From Salvator merianae (taxonomy: Eukaryota > Chordata > Lepidosauria > Squamata > Teiidae): a stretch of 64,000 nt of DNA. Under the pieces are notes generated by a model. That model made no database searches and was not told where the DNA came from. It saw nothing but the letters and a program-made list of their open reading frames with translations. The stretch lies in the NCBI GenBank assembly GCA_003586115.2, contig QVOM02000034.1:13309730-13373729 (forward strand), written 5' to 3'. A program made the position numbers and the translations under genes. Positions 11,593 to 22,164 of the stretch are shown piece by piece. The number at the start of each line of letters is the position of its first letter. The first letter of the stretch is position 1.

Positions 11593-12704
11593 TGTCTCAT
11601 ACTATACTTATTGAAAAAATGATCAAATATGGGATTGACAGGACAACTTTTAGGTGGATTCATAACTGGCTTAGTGATCGTACTCAAAGAGTGGACATAA
11701 ATGGCTTCACATCCGATTGGAAGACTGTCTCGAGTGGGGTACCGCAAGGCTCTGTCTTGGACCCATTGCTGTTCAACATTTTTATAAACGATCTGGATGA
11801 AGGTGCTGAGGGGACGCTGATCAAATTTGCAGACGACACAAAGCTAGGAGGGGTTGCTAACACTAGGGAGGAGAAGGAGAGGATTCAAAAGGATTTGGAC
11901 AAGCTTGAACAGTGGGCTGAAACTAATAGAATGACATTTAACAGGGAGAAATGCAAAGTTTTACATCTGGGTAAGAAAAATGACAATATCCAATACAGAA
12001 TGGAGGGAATCTCGCGGAGCAGCAGCACATGTGAAAAGGATCTGGGTGTACTAGTAGATCATAGATTAAACATGAGTCAACAGTGTGATGCAGCTGCAAA
12101 AAAGGCAAATACCATCCTGGGCTGTATCAAGAGGAGTTTAGAGTCTAGATCACGAGAAGTAATTATCCCACTTTACTCTTCCTTTGTCAGACCTCATCTG
12201 GAGTATTGTGTCCAGTTCTGGGCGCCCCAGTTTAAAAAAGACATTGACAAACTGGAACAAGTTCAGAGAAGGGTGACCAAAATGATGAGTGGTCTGCAAA
12301 CCATGTCCTACGAGGAACGGTTAAAGGACCTAGGAATGTTTAGCCTGCAGAAGAGAAGACTGAGAGGAGACATGATAGCTGTTTTCAAGTATCTGAAGGG
12401 CTGTCACAGTGCAGAAGGATTGGCCCTATTCTCAGTTATGCAGGAGGGAAGGACTAGAAACAATGGGATGAAAATTCAAGGGAGTAGATACAGGCTAGAT
12501 ATGAGGAAAAACTTTCTGACCGTAAGGGCAATCAGTCACTGGAACAGGTTGCCACAGGAGATGGTGGGCTCTCCTTCACTGGAGATCTTCAAGGAAAGGC
12601 TGGACAGATATCTGTCTGGGATGCTTTAGTGAATCCTGCATTGAGCAGGGGGTTGGACTCGATGACACTGGAGGTCCCTTCCAACTCTATGATTCTATGA
12701 TTAC
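11590..12704 (+). mobile_element. CR1 LINE, 5'-truncated, open RT 3' half
   Basis: CR1 sequence begins within the reverse transcriptase, just after where the first catalytic aspartate region would be, and runs to the canonical CR1 terminus: GGTCCCTTCCAACTCTATGA followed by ATTCTATGATT repeats near 12690-12702. The ATTCTATG microsatellite tail in place of poly-A is diagnostic for CR1. Because the frame is uninterrupted for 345 codons, this is one of the younger LINE copies in the window. Confidence 0.92.
11592..12629 (+). pseudogene. CR1 ORF2 remnant: C-terminal RT and downstream domain
   Basis: The 345-codon frame begins at a GTG at the truncation point; the first ATG is codon 10. SGVPQGS lies at residues 48-54 and the catalytic FADD motif at 79-82, followed by the thumb and the CR1 C-terminal region (RPHLEYCVQFW, then FSLQKRRLRGD). 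It ends naturally at TAG. The apurinic endonuclease domain, ORF1 and the N-terminal half of the RT are missing, so it cannot mobilise itself. No frameshift or internal stop is present, unlike every other LINE fragment here. Confidence 0.9.
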
Positions 12705-12705
12705 A

Positions 12706-13032
12706 TTGGAGAGAAATCCACACAAAGGAAAAAAGTAGTTAAAAATGGTAGCTAGGCAGTTTTACCTCACTTGGGTATGCCAGAAAAGGCATGTTGTGGT
12801 CACATAGGATGGGGCACTCTGAAAATATTATTTTGCTTCCAGGCATTTTGGCAGAAGGAGAAAAGCGTACTTTTGCATTGACAGGTTTGGCAGTCCGTGG
12901 GATTCTTTTTAAAAATGCTGCTGCCTAATCCATAGCTTTAATTCTTCAAAACTCCAAAGCTTTGTGTGGTCAGATAAGCATAATCCAGAGGTTTCAATTA
13001 ACAAACACTGTTGGGACCACAGGCATGGCCAG
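12706..13032. other. Unassigned DNA
   Basis: Nothing recognised between the CR1 tail and the next Harbinger-like element. Confidence 0.35.
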
Positions 13033-13409
13033 TTAGGGTGTGTTCTGACACGGCATTCAATCAGTTTACAGGCCATCTTCAGTTCTGCTGGCCTGACATG
13101 ATCTTGCCTTTCCATAGTTTTTCTGGACCAAATTTGTGAAATCTGGACTGCTTTGCATTTGGATTTAATGAAGTCTCAAACTGTTCCAGGTCACTAGCCT
13201 GCTTTACTTTGTGATGTGAAAACATGGAAGGAGACTATTTGGGAGGGACTGTACTTTTTCAGGGGCGTACATTTCCTGCTGCCCAATGACCATGCAGACA
13301 GACATGCACACACAGTAACAAGCCGCACAGCAAGTTTTCTTTTTTCCTGTCTCCCCTCCTGGCCGGAGCATGCATGGCAGGAGACCAGCCCCTGCTAACC
13401 TCCTGCAAG

Positions 13410-13413
<4 letters not shown>

Positions 13414-13504
<91 letters not shown>
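13414..13504 (+). repeat. Compound (CT)n(CA)n microsatellite
   Basis: About 55 bases of CT repeats switch directly to about 35 bases of CA repeats. It lies inside Harbinger-like copy D. Reading frames through it are low-complexity artefacts. Confidence 0.95.
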
Positions 13505-13507
<3 letters not shown>

Positions 13508-13610
13508 CGCTGCATGTAAGTCTGAAGCAGAGGAAGAACTGGGGGGGAGTTGAGTTGAGAAGACTGTTAACACAGAGAGGTGGGGGAGACCTTTTTTGTG
13601 GGGTTGAGAG

Positions 13611-14368
13611 CACTGGCGTAGCGAGGGGGGGCAGGGGGGCGGAGTGCCCCGGGCGGCGTGTTGTCCGGGGTGGGCAGCCCACGGAGCCAGGGCCCTGCCC
13701 ACTGGCGCCCTCGCTCATCGCACCGGGCGGCTGCACTCGTTGCCCCGGGTGGCCCGCCCGGTGGCAACCGTGCTCGTTGGCTCGTCGCCCCGGCCCACCC
13801 GGTGGTGGCCGCGCTCCTCAGCTCGTCGCCCCGCCCGGCCCACCCGGTGGCGGCCGTGCTCCTCAGCTCGTCGCCCCGCCTGGCCCACCCGGTGGCGGCC
13901 GCCACGGTCGTCGGCTCCTCGCTTGTCACCCCACCTCCGGGTGCGCGTGCGTGTGGGGCCATCGAGGCCCCCGCCAGCCGGGCCGGGGCAAGGAGCAAGG
14001 CCGCCGGCCAGGCCAGGCCGGGGCGAGGAGCAAGGCCGCCGGCCGGGCCGGGGCAAGGAGCAAGGCCACCGCTGGGCGGGCCAGGCCGGGGCGAGGAGCG
14101 TGGCTGCCGCCGGCCAGGCCGGGGCGAGGAGCGCGGCTGGGCGAGGAGCAAGGCTGCCGCCGGCCGGGCCGGGGCAACGAGCAAGGCCGCTGCCGGGCGG
14201 GCCAGGCCGGGGCGATGAGCGGGGCATGTGCGCTCGCTGGCCACGCCCACACGCATGCGTGCTTGCTGGCCCCGCCCACACGCATGCGCGCTCGCTGGCC
14301 ACGCCCCTAGCCCCAGGCGTCAACGCTGCTAGTAGCCCCAGGCGTCAAAGCTGCTAACTACACCAGTA
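13611..14368. mobile_element. GC-rich hAT-like foldback element with internal tandem repeats
   Basis: The ends are CACTGGCGTAGCGAGG and, in reverse, TACTGGTGTAGTTAGC. They are flanked by 8-bp duplications differing at one base: GTTGAGAG (13603-13610) and GATGAGAG (14369-14376). The interior is extremely CpG-rich. Tandem units around 13775-13920 (GCTCGTCGCCCCGCC core) are inverted relative to tandem units around 13975-14225 (GGGGCGAGGAGCAAGGCC core). Three units with CACACGCATGCG and two of AGCCCCAGGCGTCAA follow. Long open frames on both strands arise only from the composition; no transposase is encoded. Confidence 0.65.
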
Positions 14369-14647
14369 GATGAGAGAAATTTAATTATTATTTTTAAAAC
14401 CTGGAAAAGCAAAAAAACAAAACCCAAACATCCAGCCACCCTCCCAAAGCAGTTTCTCCCCACGCTTTCGTTTGATCCTTTGTGAGGATTTAACAAGGAG
14501 ATTGGGAAGCATTTTTTTAGTTTAAAAAAGGTGTCTGTAAAGAGCAGGAAGAATCCCCTCACCTTGCCTATTGTAATTTGTAACCAAAAAAAGAGAAGGG
14601 GGAAAGATGGAGGGAGATGGCCTTGCCCTCCCATGAAGAGAAGTAAG

Positions 14648-15453
14648 TAGGGGTGTGCACGAAGCTTCGTACCACCCGAATTTCGATCGAATTTCGTGAT
14701 TTCATTCCCTTCGCATCGAATGCGAAGGGCAACAGAAATCACGAAATCGAATTGCGAAGGTCCCTCAATTTTCGATGCATTTCGGGACCTTCGCAATTTG
14801 CCGCTGTCTCATCCCCCTAGGCTGACAGCGCGCGCGCTGACAGCCTAGGGTGAATCAGGCAGGCAGCAAGCGGAAGAGGAGAAAACTCAAGTTGATTTTT
14901 CTTCTCTTCCGCTTGCCGTCTCATCCCCCTAGGCTGTCAGCACATATGGGAGACGAAAGAAATCAACAGGAAGGAAGGGAGGGATTCCCTTCCCGGTGAT
15001 TTCTCTGCTCTCCCGCCAGCTCTCTGATTTACCCCACTCTGTCAGCGCGCACGCTGACAAGAGTAGGGTGAATCAGGCAGCCGGCGGGAGACGAGAGAAA
15101 TCAACAGGAAGGAAGGGAGAGATTCCCTTCCCGGTGATTTCTCTCGTCTCCTGCCGGCTCTCTGATTTACCCTACTCTGTCAGCGCGCGTGCTGACAGAG
15201 TAGGGTGAATCAGGGAGCCAGCAGCGAGCGGAAGAGGAGAAAAACTCAATGCGAAAAAAAGACCTTCGCCGCGAAGGTCTTTCCTTCGCGTTGAGTTTTC
15301 TCCGTTTCCGATGGGTCCCGTCGCTGCGAAGATTTTCGCATCGGAAACGAAAAGCGCCCTTTTCGCGCCTCTCGTTTTCGAGCGAAAACGAAGCCCCGGT
15401 GCTTCGCAGGGCTGCGAAGCGAAGAAGGGAAATTGCCTTCGTGCACATCCCTA
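14648..15453 (+). mobile_element. 806-bp hAT MITE, copy 1
   Basis: The terminal inverted repeats TAGGGGTGTGCACGAAG and (reverse) TAGGGATGTGCACGAAG differ at one base. A perfect 8-bp duplication GAAGTAAG flanks the element (14640-14647, 15454-15461). Eight-base duplications with TAGGG termini identify the hAT superfamily. The interior is a chain of hairpins, for example AATTGCGAAGGTCCC against GGGACCTTCGCAATT, and CCCTAGGCTG through CAGCCTAGGG around a GCGCGCGC core. No transposase is encoded. It is inserted into Harbinger-like copy D. Confidence 0.93.
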
Positions 15454-15676
15454 GAAGTAAGCCAGTCACTGACTGCACAGGGAGGGGAATTTGGTGAGGG
15501 GTAGAGACAGAAAGGTACGGTTTCCCCATGCCAAGCATGGGAAACATAAGTGTGAGAACGAGAAAGTCTGAACTGAGTCCGTGTTAAAATGCAAATGTAG
15601 GAACGATTGGAAGACAAACTCAGTCTTCGTTCTCCTTCAATAAGGATTAAATTTACCATGTGGGACCCCGCCCTTA

Positions 15677-15976
15677 GAGGGATTCACTTTAAAACTTGAA
15701 TCTGAAGTTGGAGAATGTGACAGCATCTCTGTGTATGTTTGTTGTAGGTTTCAGTTGCACTCTGAAAGTGGCATGTGGACTAAAAAAAAAAAAAAAGCAA
15801 CACCTGGGAGGGTATGGCTATTTGTGACAACCTGCACCAAATGCACCCCTCCCGCAGTACTGTTGTGGTTTTCTTGATCTCTGTGGATAAGATGGAACAG
15901 TCTCTTTTCTTTTTTGTCATGAAGAGGCAAGCATGCATTTATGTTTCCAACAGCAGATGGCAGTGCAGGTTATGAC
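15677..15976. other. Unassigned DNA before the sequence gap
   Basis: Contains a short poly-A run near 15782; otherwise nothing recognised. Confidence 0.35.
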
Positions 15977-16103
15977 NNNNNNNNNNNNNNNNNNNNNNNN
16001 NNNNNNNNNNNNNNNNNNNNNNNNNNNNNNNNNNNNNNNNNNNNNNNNNNNNNNNNNNNNNNNNNNNNNNNNNNNNNNNNNNNNNNNNNNNNNNNNNNNN
16101 NNN
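15977..16103. other. Run of 127 N (assembly gap)
   Basis: Unknown bases, immediately followed by TT and an 18-base C run at 16106-16123. Frames translated across it are meaningless. Confidence 1.
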
Positions 16104-16105
16104 TT

Positions 16106-16123
16106 CCCCCCCCCCCCCCCCCC
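16106..16123. repeat. C18 homopolymer at the gap edge
   Basis: Eighteen consecutive C. The run probably explains the failed assembly next to it. Confidence 0.95.
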
Positions 16124-16252
16124 GCTAGAGAAGTTCCCTGCAAATTCTGCCTTCTTGTTAATTTTTGACCAAGCATTGGAGAAAGACGTCATTAGATGCC
16201 CGAAGACACATCTGAATATGAAACTGTTGTCTGAGGAAGTTGATATGTAGCT

Positions 16253-16336
16253 TTTGTAGATTTTTCTAGAGCCCCAAACTACCTATCTTGCTATTTTGTA
16301 GATTTTTCTAGAGCCCAAAACTACCTTTCTTGCTAT
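16253..16336 (+). repeat. Tandem duplication of a ~42-bp unit
   Basis: Two head-to-tail copies of a unit starting TTTGTAGATTTTTCTAGAGC and ending CTTGCTAT, differing at a few bases. Confidence 0.85.
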
Positions 16337-16919
16337 TCAGGAGTGCTTTGTTTCCAAATAGGGCTTCCTATGATATATAGAGAGCGTAATCGTTTTTAAA
16401 ATATGCAATGACAGCAACAACAACAAATCTTTAACACTGTAGCAAATATGGGCTTGTTTAGGCTGTGGATTAATTCAAGGATTGTCTTGGCCCTGATTTC
16501 AGGGTGCATGAGTGGAAAGCAGTTTTGGAAACCCTATCTGCATGGTTAAAGAGAAAGGGAGCAGAAAGAGAGTTTGGAAAATTTAACAGAATTCCATGGT
16601 TCTATTATGCAAGAGCTGCAGCTTAAAATAGGGAGGAAGAGAAATACATTGAGAAGTAGGGAGAAAGAGGAAGAGAAATACATTGGAATGCATACCAGAG
16701 GGTGTACGCATAGGGAAGACAAGTGATGAGAGAAAGTCACACTCAAAGAAGGAAGGGAAAGGGTTTAAATCTTCCCAGCATATAGATGTTTTCTCTGAAA
16801 ATTGGAAGGAGGGACTGTGGATCAGACACCACATGATGATGGTGGCACAGCAAAGAAAGGGAGACAGTTGAGGAAGTTTCTTTAGCAGGATTGCTGAAGG
16901 GAGGAGAGATAACTGTCTG

Positions 16920-17110
16920 AGATGAAAGTAGTGGTGGGAGGCAACCGTGGCAGCAGGGGGCATCGGGGGATGGTGGAGGTAGCGGGGTGGTAGTGGGAGG
17001 CAGCGGGGGCTTTGGGGGTGGCAGGGGCATTGGGGTGGCGGTGAGAGGTGGTGGGAGCATCAGCAGGGTGGCAAGAGGCATCTGCGGTGGTCCGGGGCAT
17101 CACTGGGCCC
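16920..17110 (+). repeat. G-rich degenerate minisatellite-like tract
   Basis: Short GGGGG/GGTGG/GCAGC units alternate with many G runs of three or more, giving quadruplex potential on the plus strand. A C-rich tract of similar composition lies at 51000-51240. The open frames here on the opposite strand are proline-rich composition artefacts. Confidence 0.55.
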
Positions 17111-17210
17111 ATTTCTTGGTGAAATGACTCAGTGCTGGCATTATCTGAATTGAGGGATAATCTCATTCGAAGCAGGAAAGTCCTCTGAAAAATCATGAAC
17201 ACAATTTAGC

Positions 17211-19537
17211 AATTTAAGTCAGCCTCCACGTTAAAAAAGAAACAAGGTGTGACTATGACCCAAGATGAGTTTTGGAGAGCTTAAATGCCAGGCTGTAATC
17301 AGAGCTTTCCCCTTCTTCTGCTGCCCATCAGTTCTGTAGCACAAGCAGCTGCTGACTTGAGATAGGGGGCTTTTTTTACCTGTTGCCTTGGACAAAGCTG
17401 ATGCTCTTTGTCAACCAGGGGTTCTGGAAAAGGGTTCCCCACACTTAATACTCATGGTGTTGGGATTGACTGTTAGGGCCAGGGGTCTTTATGCTTCAGA
17501 GTAAGTCTGTGAGTCATAGGTGGAGTCTCCAGATACATAAGTTTCTTTTTCCCCCTTTCTGAAATTTGTTTTGTGGGCCAAGGGCAAGCTATAAGTAGGA
17601 CTGAATTTAATAGCACGTATTACAGTTCCATTGGGAAGTAACACCTTCTTCCCCTCTCAAAAGGGTCCCCATTTATCTGTGGTCTTCCTTTATGTGGCTT
17701 CTCTTCCTTTGCCAATGACTGTGACAATGGGTTCAGGACTGGCACTCCAGAACAGTGCAGACTCATGTTGAAGCACTCTCATGAGTGGGGCGGGGAATGA
17801 GAGAGGCTCCAACAGGATGCCTCACTTTAATCTCCCTGGACTACATTTTGTGCTGTAGCCAATCAGAATGTAGTTCAGGGAGAGCAAAGGAAGTCTTCTA
17901 TTGGAAGCCTCCCTTTGCCACTCTTGGGGCCCTGATCTTTGAACCTCCACTGCAAAATAGTTGAAGCCCATGCTTTCAAAGAGAGCTGGGAAAGGGGTCT
18001 CCTAACTTATACTAAGGAAGGAACTTCATCAGTAAAAGGGACTTGTGCTACAATTAAAAGTACTCGGTGACTGAGCTTTCTCATTCATTTCTTTTCTCCT
18101 TTTGACATCTGCTTAGGTGCCGCTATAAACTATTCCTCAGATCATTTTTTAAAATCAAATTATGCCACCTTACACGCTGTTCTCTGATCATGGCACATGA
18201 AACAACCTTGTCTCCTTGAGCTGCAAGCCAGGAGCAGCCATCTGGAGGTACACCTTTCCACTGACAAACTGTCACATTGCAGCATCCATATTTGGTAGCT
18301 GTAAATTATGTGTCTCTCTGGGAAACCCTGCCACCGTGCAGAGATGCTCTGAGAATGGCTGGATGTTACATTGGCCCCCTTAGCATTCTGATCAATGCAG
18401 GGTTTCTAGGAACCTTTCAGCTATTTGTTAGCACAGCAGCTTTGCTCCATAAGCCCCTTATAGACTCAGCAGTCTTCTGAACATTTTCCTCTCAAATCAG
18501 GATGGGACATTAAAAGATAACATCTTGTTTGCAGCTGTGAAGATCTTTCTTGAAGCTGGGGAGGAATTTTTATTATGTTGTTATTTCCAGTCTATAACTT
18601 CTTACATTTCTTCCTAAGGATTCAGGAACTGCACATAGGATCCAATGAAGTGTGTTAGGCTGAAGCTGCATCCATATGCCGCAAAAAGAGGTGGCTCATA
18701 TGCATGCTAGTGCCTTAATCCATATTAAAGGGCAGAAAATGCACTGCCACTAATGTCTGCATGATGCCATATATAAGCCACTTTTGAACTCCTACTTTTT
18801 GATGTTTCTGGATGCATCCATAGAAATGGTGACTGGACAAGATCATCCAATTAACTTTACCACTCTACAAAGATTTGAGCAGCATGGACACATTCAATCA
18901 TTCTTCTACGGAGAGTACAAAATGCAAATAGCTGCAATCACCCCTTATATATATGCACGCCCTGTCCAGATTACAGTATCACTCAGTAACACTCAGGGTG
19001 TGATCAGACACAGTTGAAGGGGCATTCCTGGGTAAGTTTGAGGGTCAAAGGACAAACATTAAATAACAAAAATTAACTTAACATGTTCTGAAGCTTCTAA
19101 TTGTGCGTCCCTTTCCCAGACAGGAAATAATCACTTTGAGGGTGATTCATTTTTTGGGACAGATTCGGCAGAAAGCTATAGAGGCTCCTGTAACCAACCC
19201 CAGCCTGAAAACGGCTGCTATGGATGGGGCAACCAAACAAGGCCATAGAAACCAAGCAGACAAGTGGCCAATTAGACAAGTGATGAGCCCTTATTGTCAT
19301 GGAAGCTGAGGACAAAAGAAGGGAGAAGTGAGTAGGTTTTTAGGTGCTTATTTGAAAAATTGAGTGATGCACATTTTATGTGTCTGCAAATGGGGCAGAT
19401 CCTCAAAGGGATGACCAAAAAAGTCTTGTCGGATCATACCCTCAGTTTATCAAGAGTAGCATGGCTGCTGAAATCCTATACGTGATTTCTTGAGTGTAGG
19501 CTCCATTGAATTCAGGACTGCTTATTTTTGACTTCAC
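17211..19537. other. Unassigned intergenic DNA
   Basis: No gene recognised. An imperfect foldback at about 17826-17890 has arms TCTCCCTGGACTACATT and AATGTAGTTCAGGGAGA and may be a small decayed MITE. Confidence 0.4.
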
Positions 19538-19540
19538 TAA

Positions 19541-19915
19541 GAGTGCCTCCAGGCACAGGTAAAAACCTGTGATTGGCAGTCCCAATATAGTAGAGGGATA
19601 TGGAAACAATATCCCAAGCAGTGCTATTAGAGGAAATCCAGTAACCATGCTGGATTTCTCATAAAGTCACTTCCTTACCTCTGTCTGCTGGCTGTTCATG
19701 TACTCATTGGTCTTGTAAAATATCCGTATGTTAGCAACAACAGGAGACAAAAACAAAGGGAAGAGGGCAAGCATTTGCTAGCATATGGGTATTTTGCAAG
19801 AGTGACCACGATGCAAACAGATGGCAGACTAGACAAGAGTCTGGTATTTTCTCAGGATTGCCTCCTGCTGTCTGGCAGTGACAGTGAGAGGCAAATGAAG
19901 GATCAAAGGCAGTGT
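19541..19915 (+). mobile_element. MITE of the GGGTGCCTCC family, left part
   Basis: It begins GAGTGCCTCCAGGCAC, next to TAA. The body 19600-19915 is repeated at 22510-22795 in the same orientation. The right terminus is missing here, where the sequence passes into L1 DNA. Confidence 0.6.
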
Positions 19916-20437
19916 TAGTTGGTGGGAATAATTAAGAGCATAATTATAAAGAATCAAGAAGAAAAATGTGAATAACTTTTGACATTTTTTTCTGATTAAA
20001 GATAAATTGTATAGGAGGGAGGGATGAATGATTTAAGGGTAAACTTAATTATTACGGTTTAAAGATAGAGGGTTATAATTTTGGAGACTGAGTTATTGTT
20101 TATGAATTACAAATAAATTGTAAATCATGATTTGAAGGGGATAAGAGAGATGAGCTGAATTGGAAAGGAAACGAGGAGAAACAGAAAATGAAGAACACAA
20201 AGGTTAAAGTGGGGGAACAGAAATATAGAATATTAGGGCTACAGGAGGAGTGAGGTATGGGAAATGCAGTCCACATAAAAATACGGAACAGGATGGGTGA
20301 CATCAAGTGCACACCAAGGGGGAGAGGGGAGGTTGGTTTCCGTTGGGGGTGGGAATGGGTGGATCCAGGGGATTATAAATATAACAAAACAAAGTCATAC
20401 GGAAGGGGAAAATATCAAGTAAAAGCCATAGAAATAA

Positions 20438-20623
20438 ATGGGAGATTTGAAAGTATTATCAGTTAATGTGAATGGTCTTAGCTCCCCCGTTAAGAGGCAT
20501 AGATTGAACAAGATGCTGCCAAGGGAAAGGGTGACAATTGCTATCTTGCAGGAAATTCACAAAAAACAGGATGGAACTAAATTGTTAAATAATATCAGAT
20601 GGAATCAACAGTTTGAGGTATGA
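20438..20623 (+). pseudogene. L1 ORF2 endonuclease N-terminal fragment
   Basis: The NVNGL motif and the following AILQEIHKK block match the APE-type endonuclease of L1 ORF2p, with the metal-binding glutamate in QE. The frame is lost after about 60 codons and resumes in other frames downstream. Confidence 0.75.
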
Positions 20624-21112
20624 GGGACAAATAAGACGAGGGGGGTGGCAGTTATAATAAGGGATGATTTAAATTTTGAATGTTGAACACAAGAGAGAGA
20701 CAGGGAGGGAAGGTATATATTTATTAAAGGGAAAATAAACCATAAGTTGCATACACTGGTGTCAATATATGCTCCCAATAAAAGACAGAGGGAACTTTTG
20801 GAAAGGACAAGGAGAAAACTGGAAATATTTAGAGAGGGAGATTTGATAATGGGAGGGAATTTGAACATAGAAGTGGAAAGGAATTCAAGGGGTAACAAGG
20901 ATGAATTCAAAGAGAAGGGGATGGGCTATTCAAAATTGGGGCTTGAGGGATGTATGTGAAGCTACACATATTATTCATCAAGACCCAAAACATATAGTAG
21001 GATCGACTATATTTTGGTGAAGATTACGAATAGAATTAGAGTGAAAGAGGCAGAGGTAAAAAAATTTTGGATATTGGATCATGCCCCAATTATAGCAGCC
21101 TTTGAACAGTGT

Positions 21113-21415
21113 GAAGAAGAAGAAGAAGAAGAACTTGGTTTTTATACCCCGCTTTTCTCGGCCAAAGCTGACTCAAAGCGGCTAACATGGTTATTTTTCG
21201 CCTGAAGGCTTACATCTGTCTATCTTCCGCATCACACAATGTGATGCTCCCTATTTATCTACTTGCAATTACTTGCTTTCGAATAGCTAGGTTGGCTGGA
21301 GCTAGAGGCCAGTAGAGGGCGCTCATCCCCTCTACACGGCATACAGGGGCCTTGAACTCCGATCCTCCTATTGAAAGATCAGTGCCTTAGCCTTCTGCAC
21401 CACCGTGCCTCCTAA
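21113..21415 (-). mobile_element. tRNA-derived SINE inserted in L1 fragment A
   Basis: On the minus strand it begins near 21415 with AGGAGGCACGGTGGTGCAGA, an A-box-like region. A degenerate B-box GGAGTTCAAGGCC lies near 21350, and it ends in a (TTC)n tail, seen on the plus strand as GAAGAAGAAGAAGAAG. It splits the L1 endonuclease-RT linker. The pol III boxes are degenerate. Confidence 0.6.
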
Positions 21416-22164
21416 AAGAAAGAGTTTGAAGGTTTGATCCAATAGTGATTTCAAAGGAGGAACATAGAGATAAGTTGGAAAACGAAATAAAGGAATATTT
21501 TGAAATAAATGGAGGGGAAGGGGTACAGAATATAATTCTTTGGGAAACTTTCAAGGCAGTTATGAGGGAGAAATGTATTATTTTAGAAATAATGATACTT
21601 TAGAAAGTATGATAAGTAAAAGAAGGAGGCTAAATAAGGATGAACTGAGGAAGGAAATTGAAAGATTACAGGTGGAACATATAAGAACAGGAGTTGATAG
21701 GATAAGGCAGTCTCTTCAGGAGAAAAAGAGGCAGCTAGAAATTATGGATGAGGAAGAGCTAAATAGAAAGAAGATGTATGGGATATAAAGTCTATGAACA
21801 GCTTAACAAGATATTTAAAAAAGAGAAAATAAAAAGTGTGGATAATGAACTTAGAAAATGCGAGAAGATTAGGCAAGTAATGGCTAGATTTTATGAACGA
21901 TTATAGGAGGAAAGAGAGGTGAGGAGAGAAGAGATAGAGGTTCAAAGTAAAGTGAATAGAGAACAACAAAATATGTTGAATGGTCCTATAATGGAGGAAG
22001 AGATAGAAAAAGTTATTGATGGATTGAAGGTGGGTATGTCCCCTGGACCAGATGGATTTACAGCAGTTGTTTAAAAAACTTTTAAGAAGGTAATAATTCC
22101 TCATTTAAATAACTTATTTCAGGAGATATTTACAAGACAATGTTTTCCAGAATCATGGAGATAT

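Larger units (their letters stand above)
13036..15673 (-). mobile_element. Harbinger-like non-autonomous element, copy D, with two nested insertions
   Basis: The left end GGGTGTGTTCTGACACGGC and the right end (reverse complement GGGCGGGGTCCCACATGG) are flanked by TTA (13033-13035, 15674-15676). The outer segments match copy B in reverse orientation (13036-~13280 and 15462-15673). Two later elements interrupt it: a GC-rich hAT-like element and an 806-bp hAT MITE. Removing both with their duplications leaves about 1.06 kb, close to copy B at 1036 bp, which supports a single host element. Confidence 0.75.

Noticed and set aside
13259..13736. 147- and 113-codon reverse frames with CVCVCV and ERERER stretches
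   Set aside because: Direct translation of the CT/CA microsatellite.
13600..14300. CpG island or gene promoter
   Set aside because: The CpG-rich segment coincides with a transposon flanked by an 8-bp near-duplication, and no downstream exon is recognisable.
13555..14357. Long overlapping frames (up to 251 codons) on both strands, rich in Ala, Arg, Gly and Pro
   Set aside because: They occur in several frames of one CpG-rich tandem-repeat element bounded by transposon ends; no domain, and stops are rare simply because of GC content.
15917..16250. Open frames spanning the N run
   Set aside because: They depend on unknown bases and a poly-C run.
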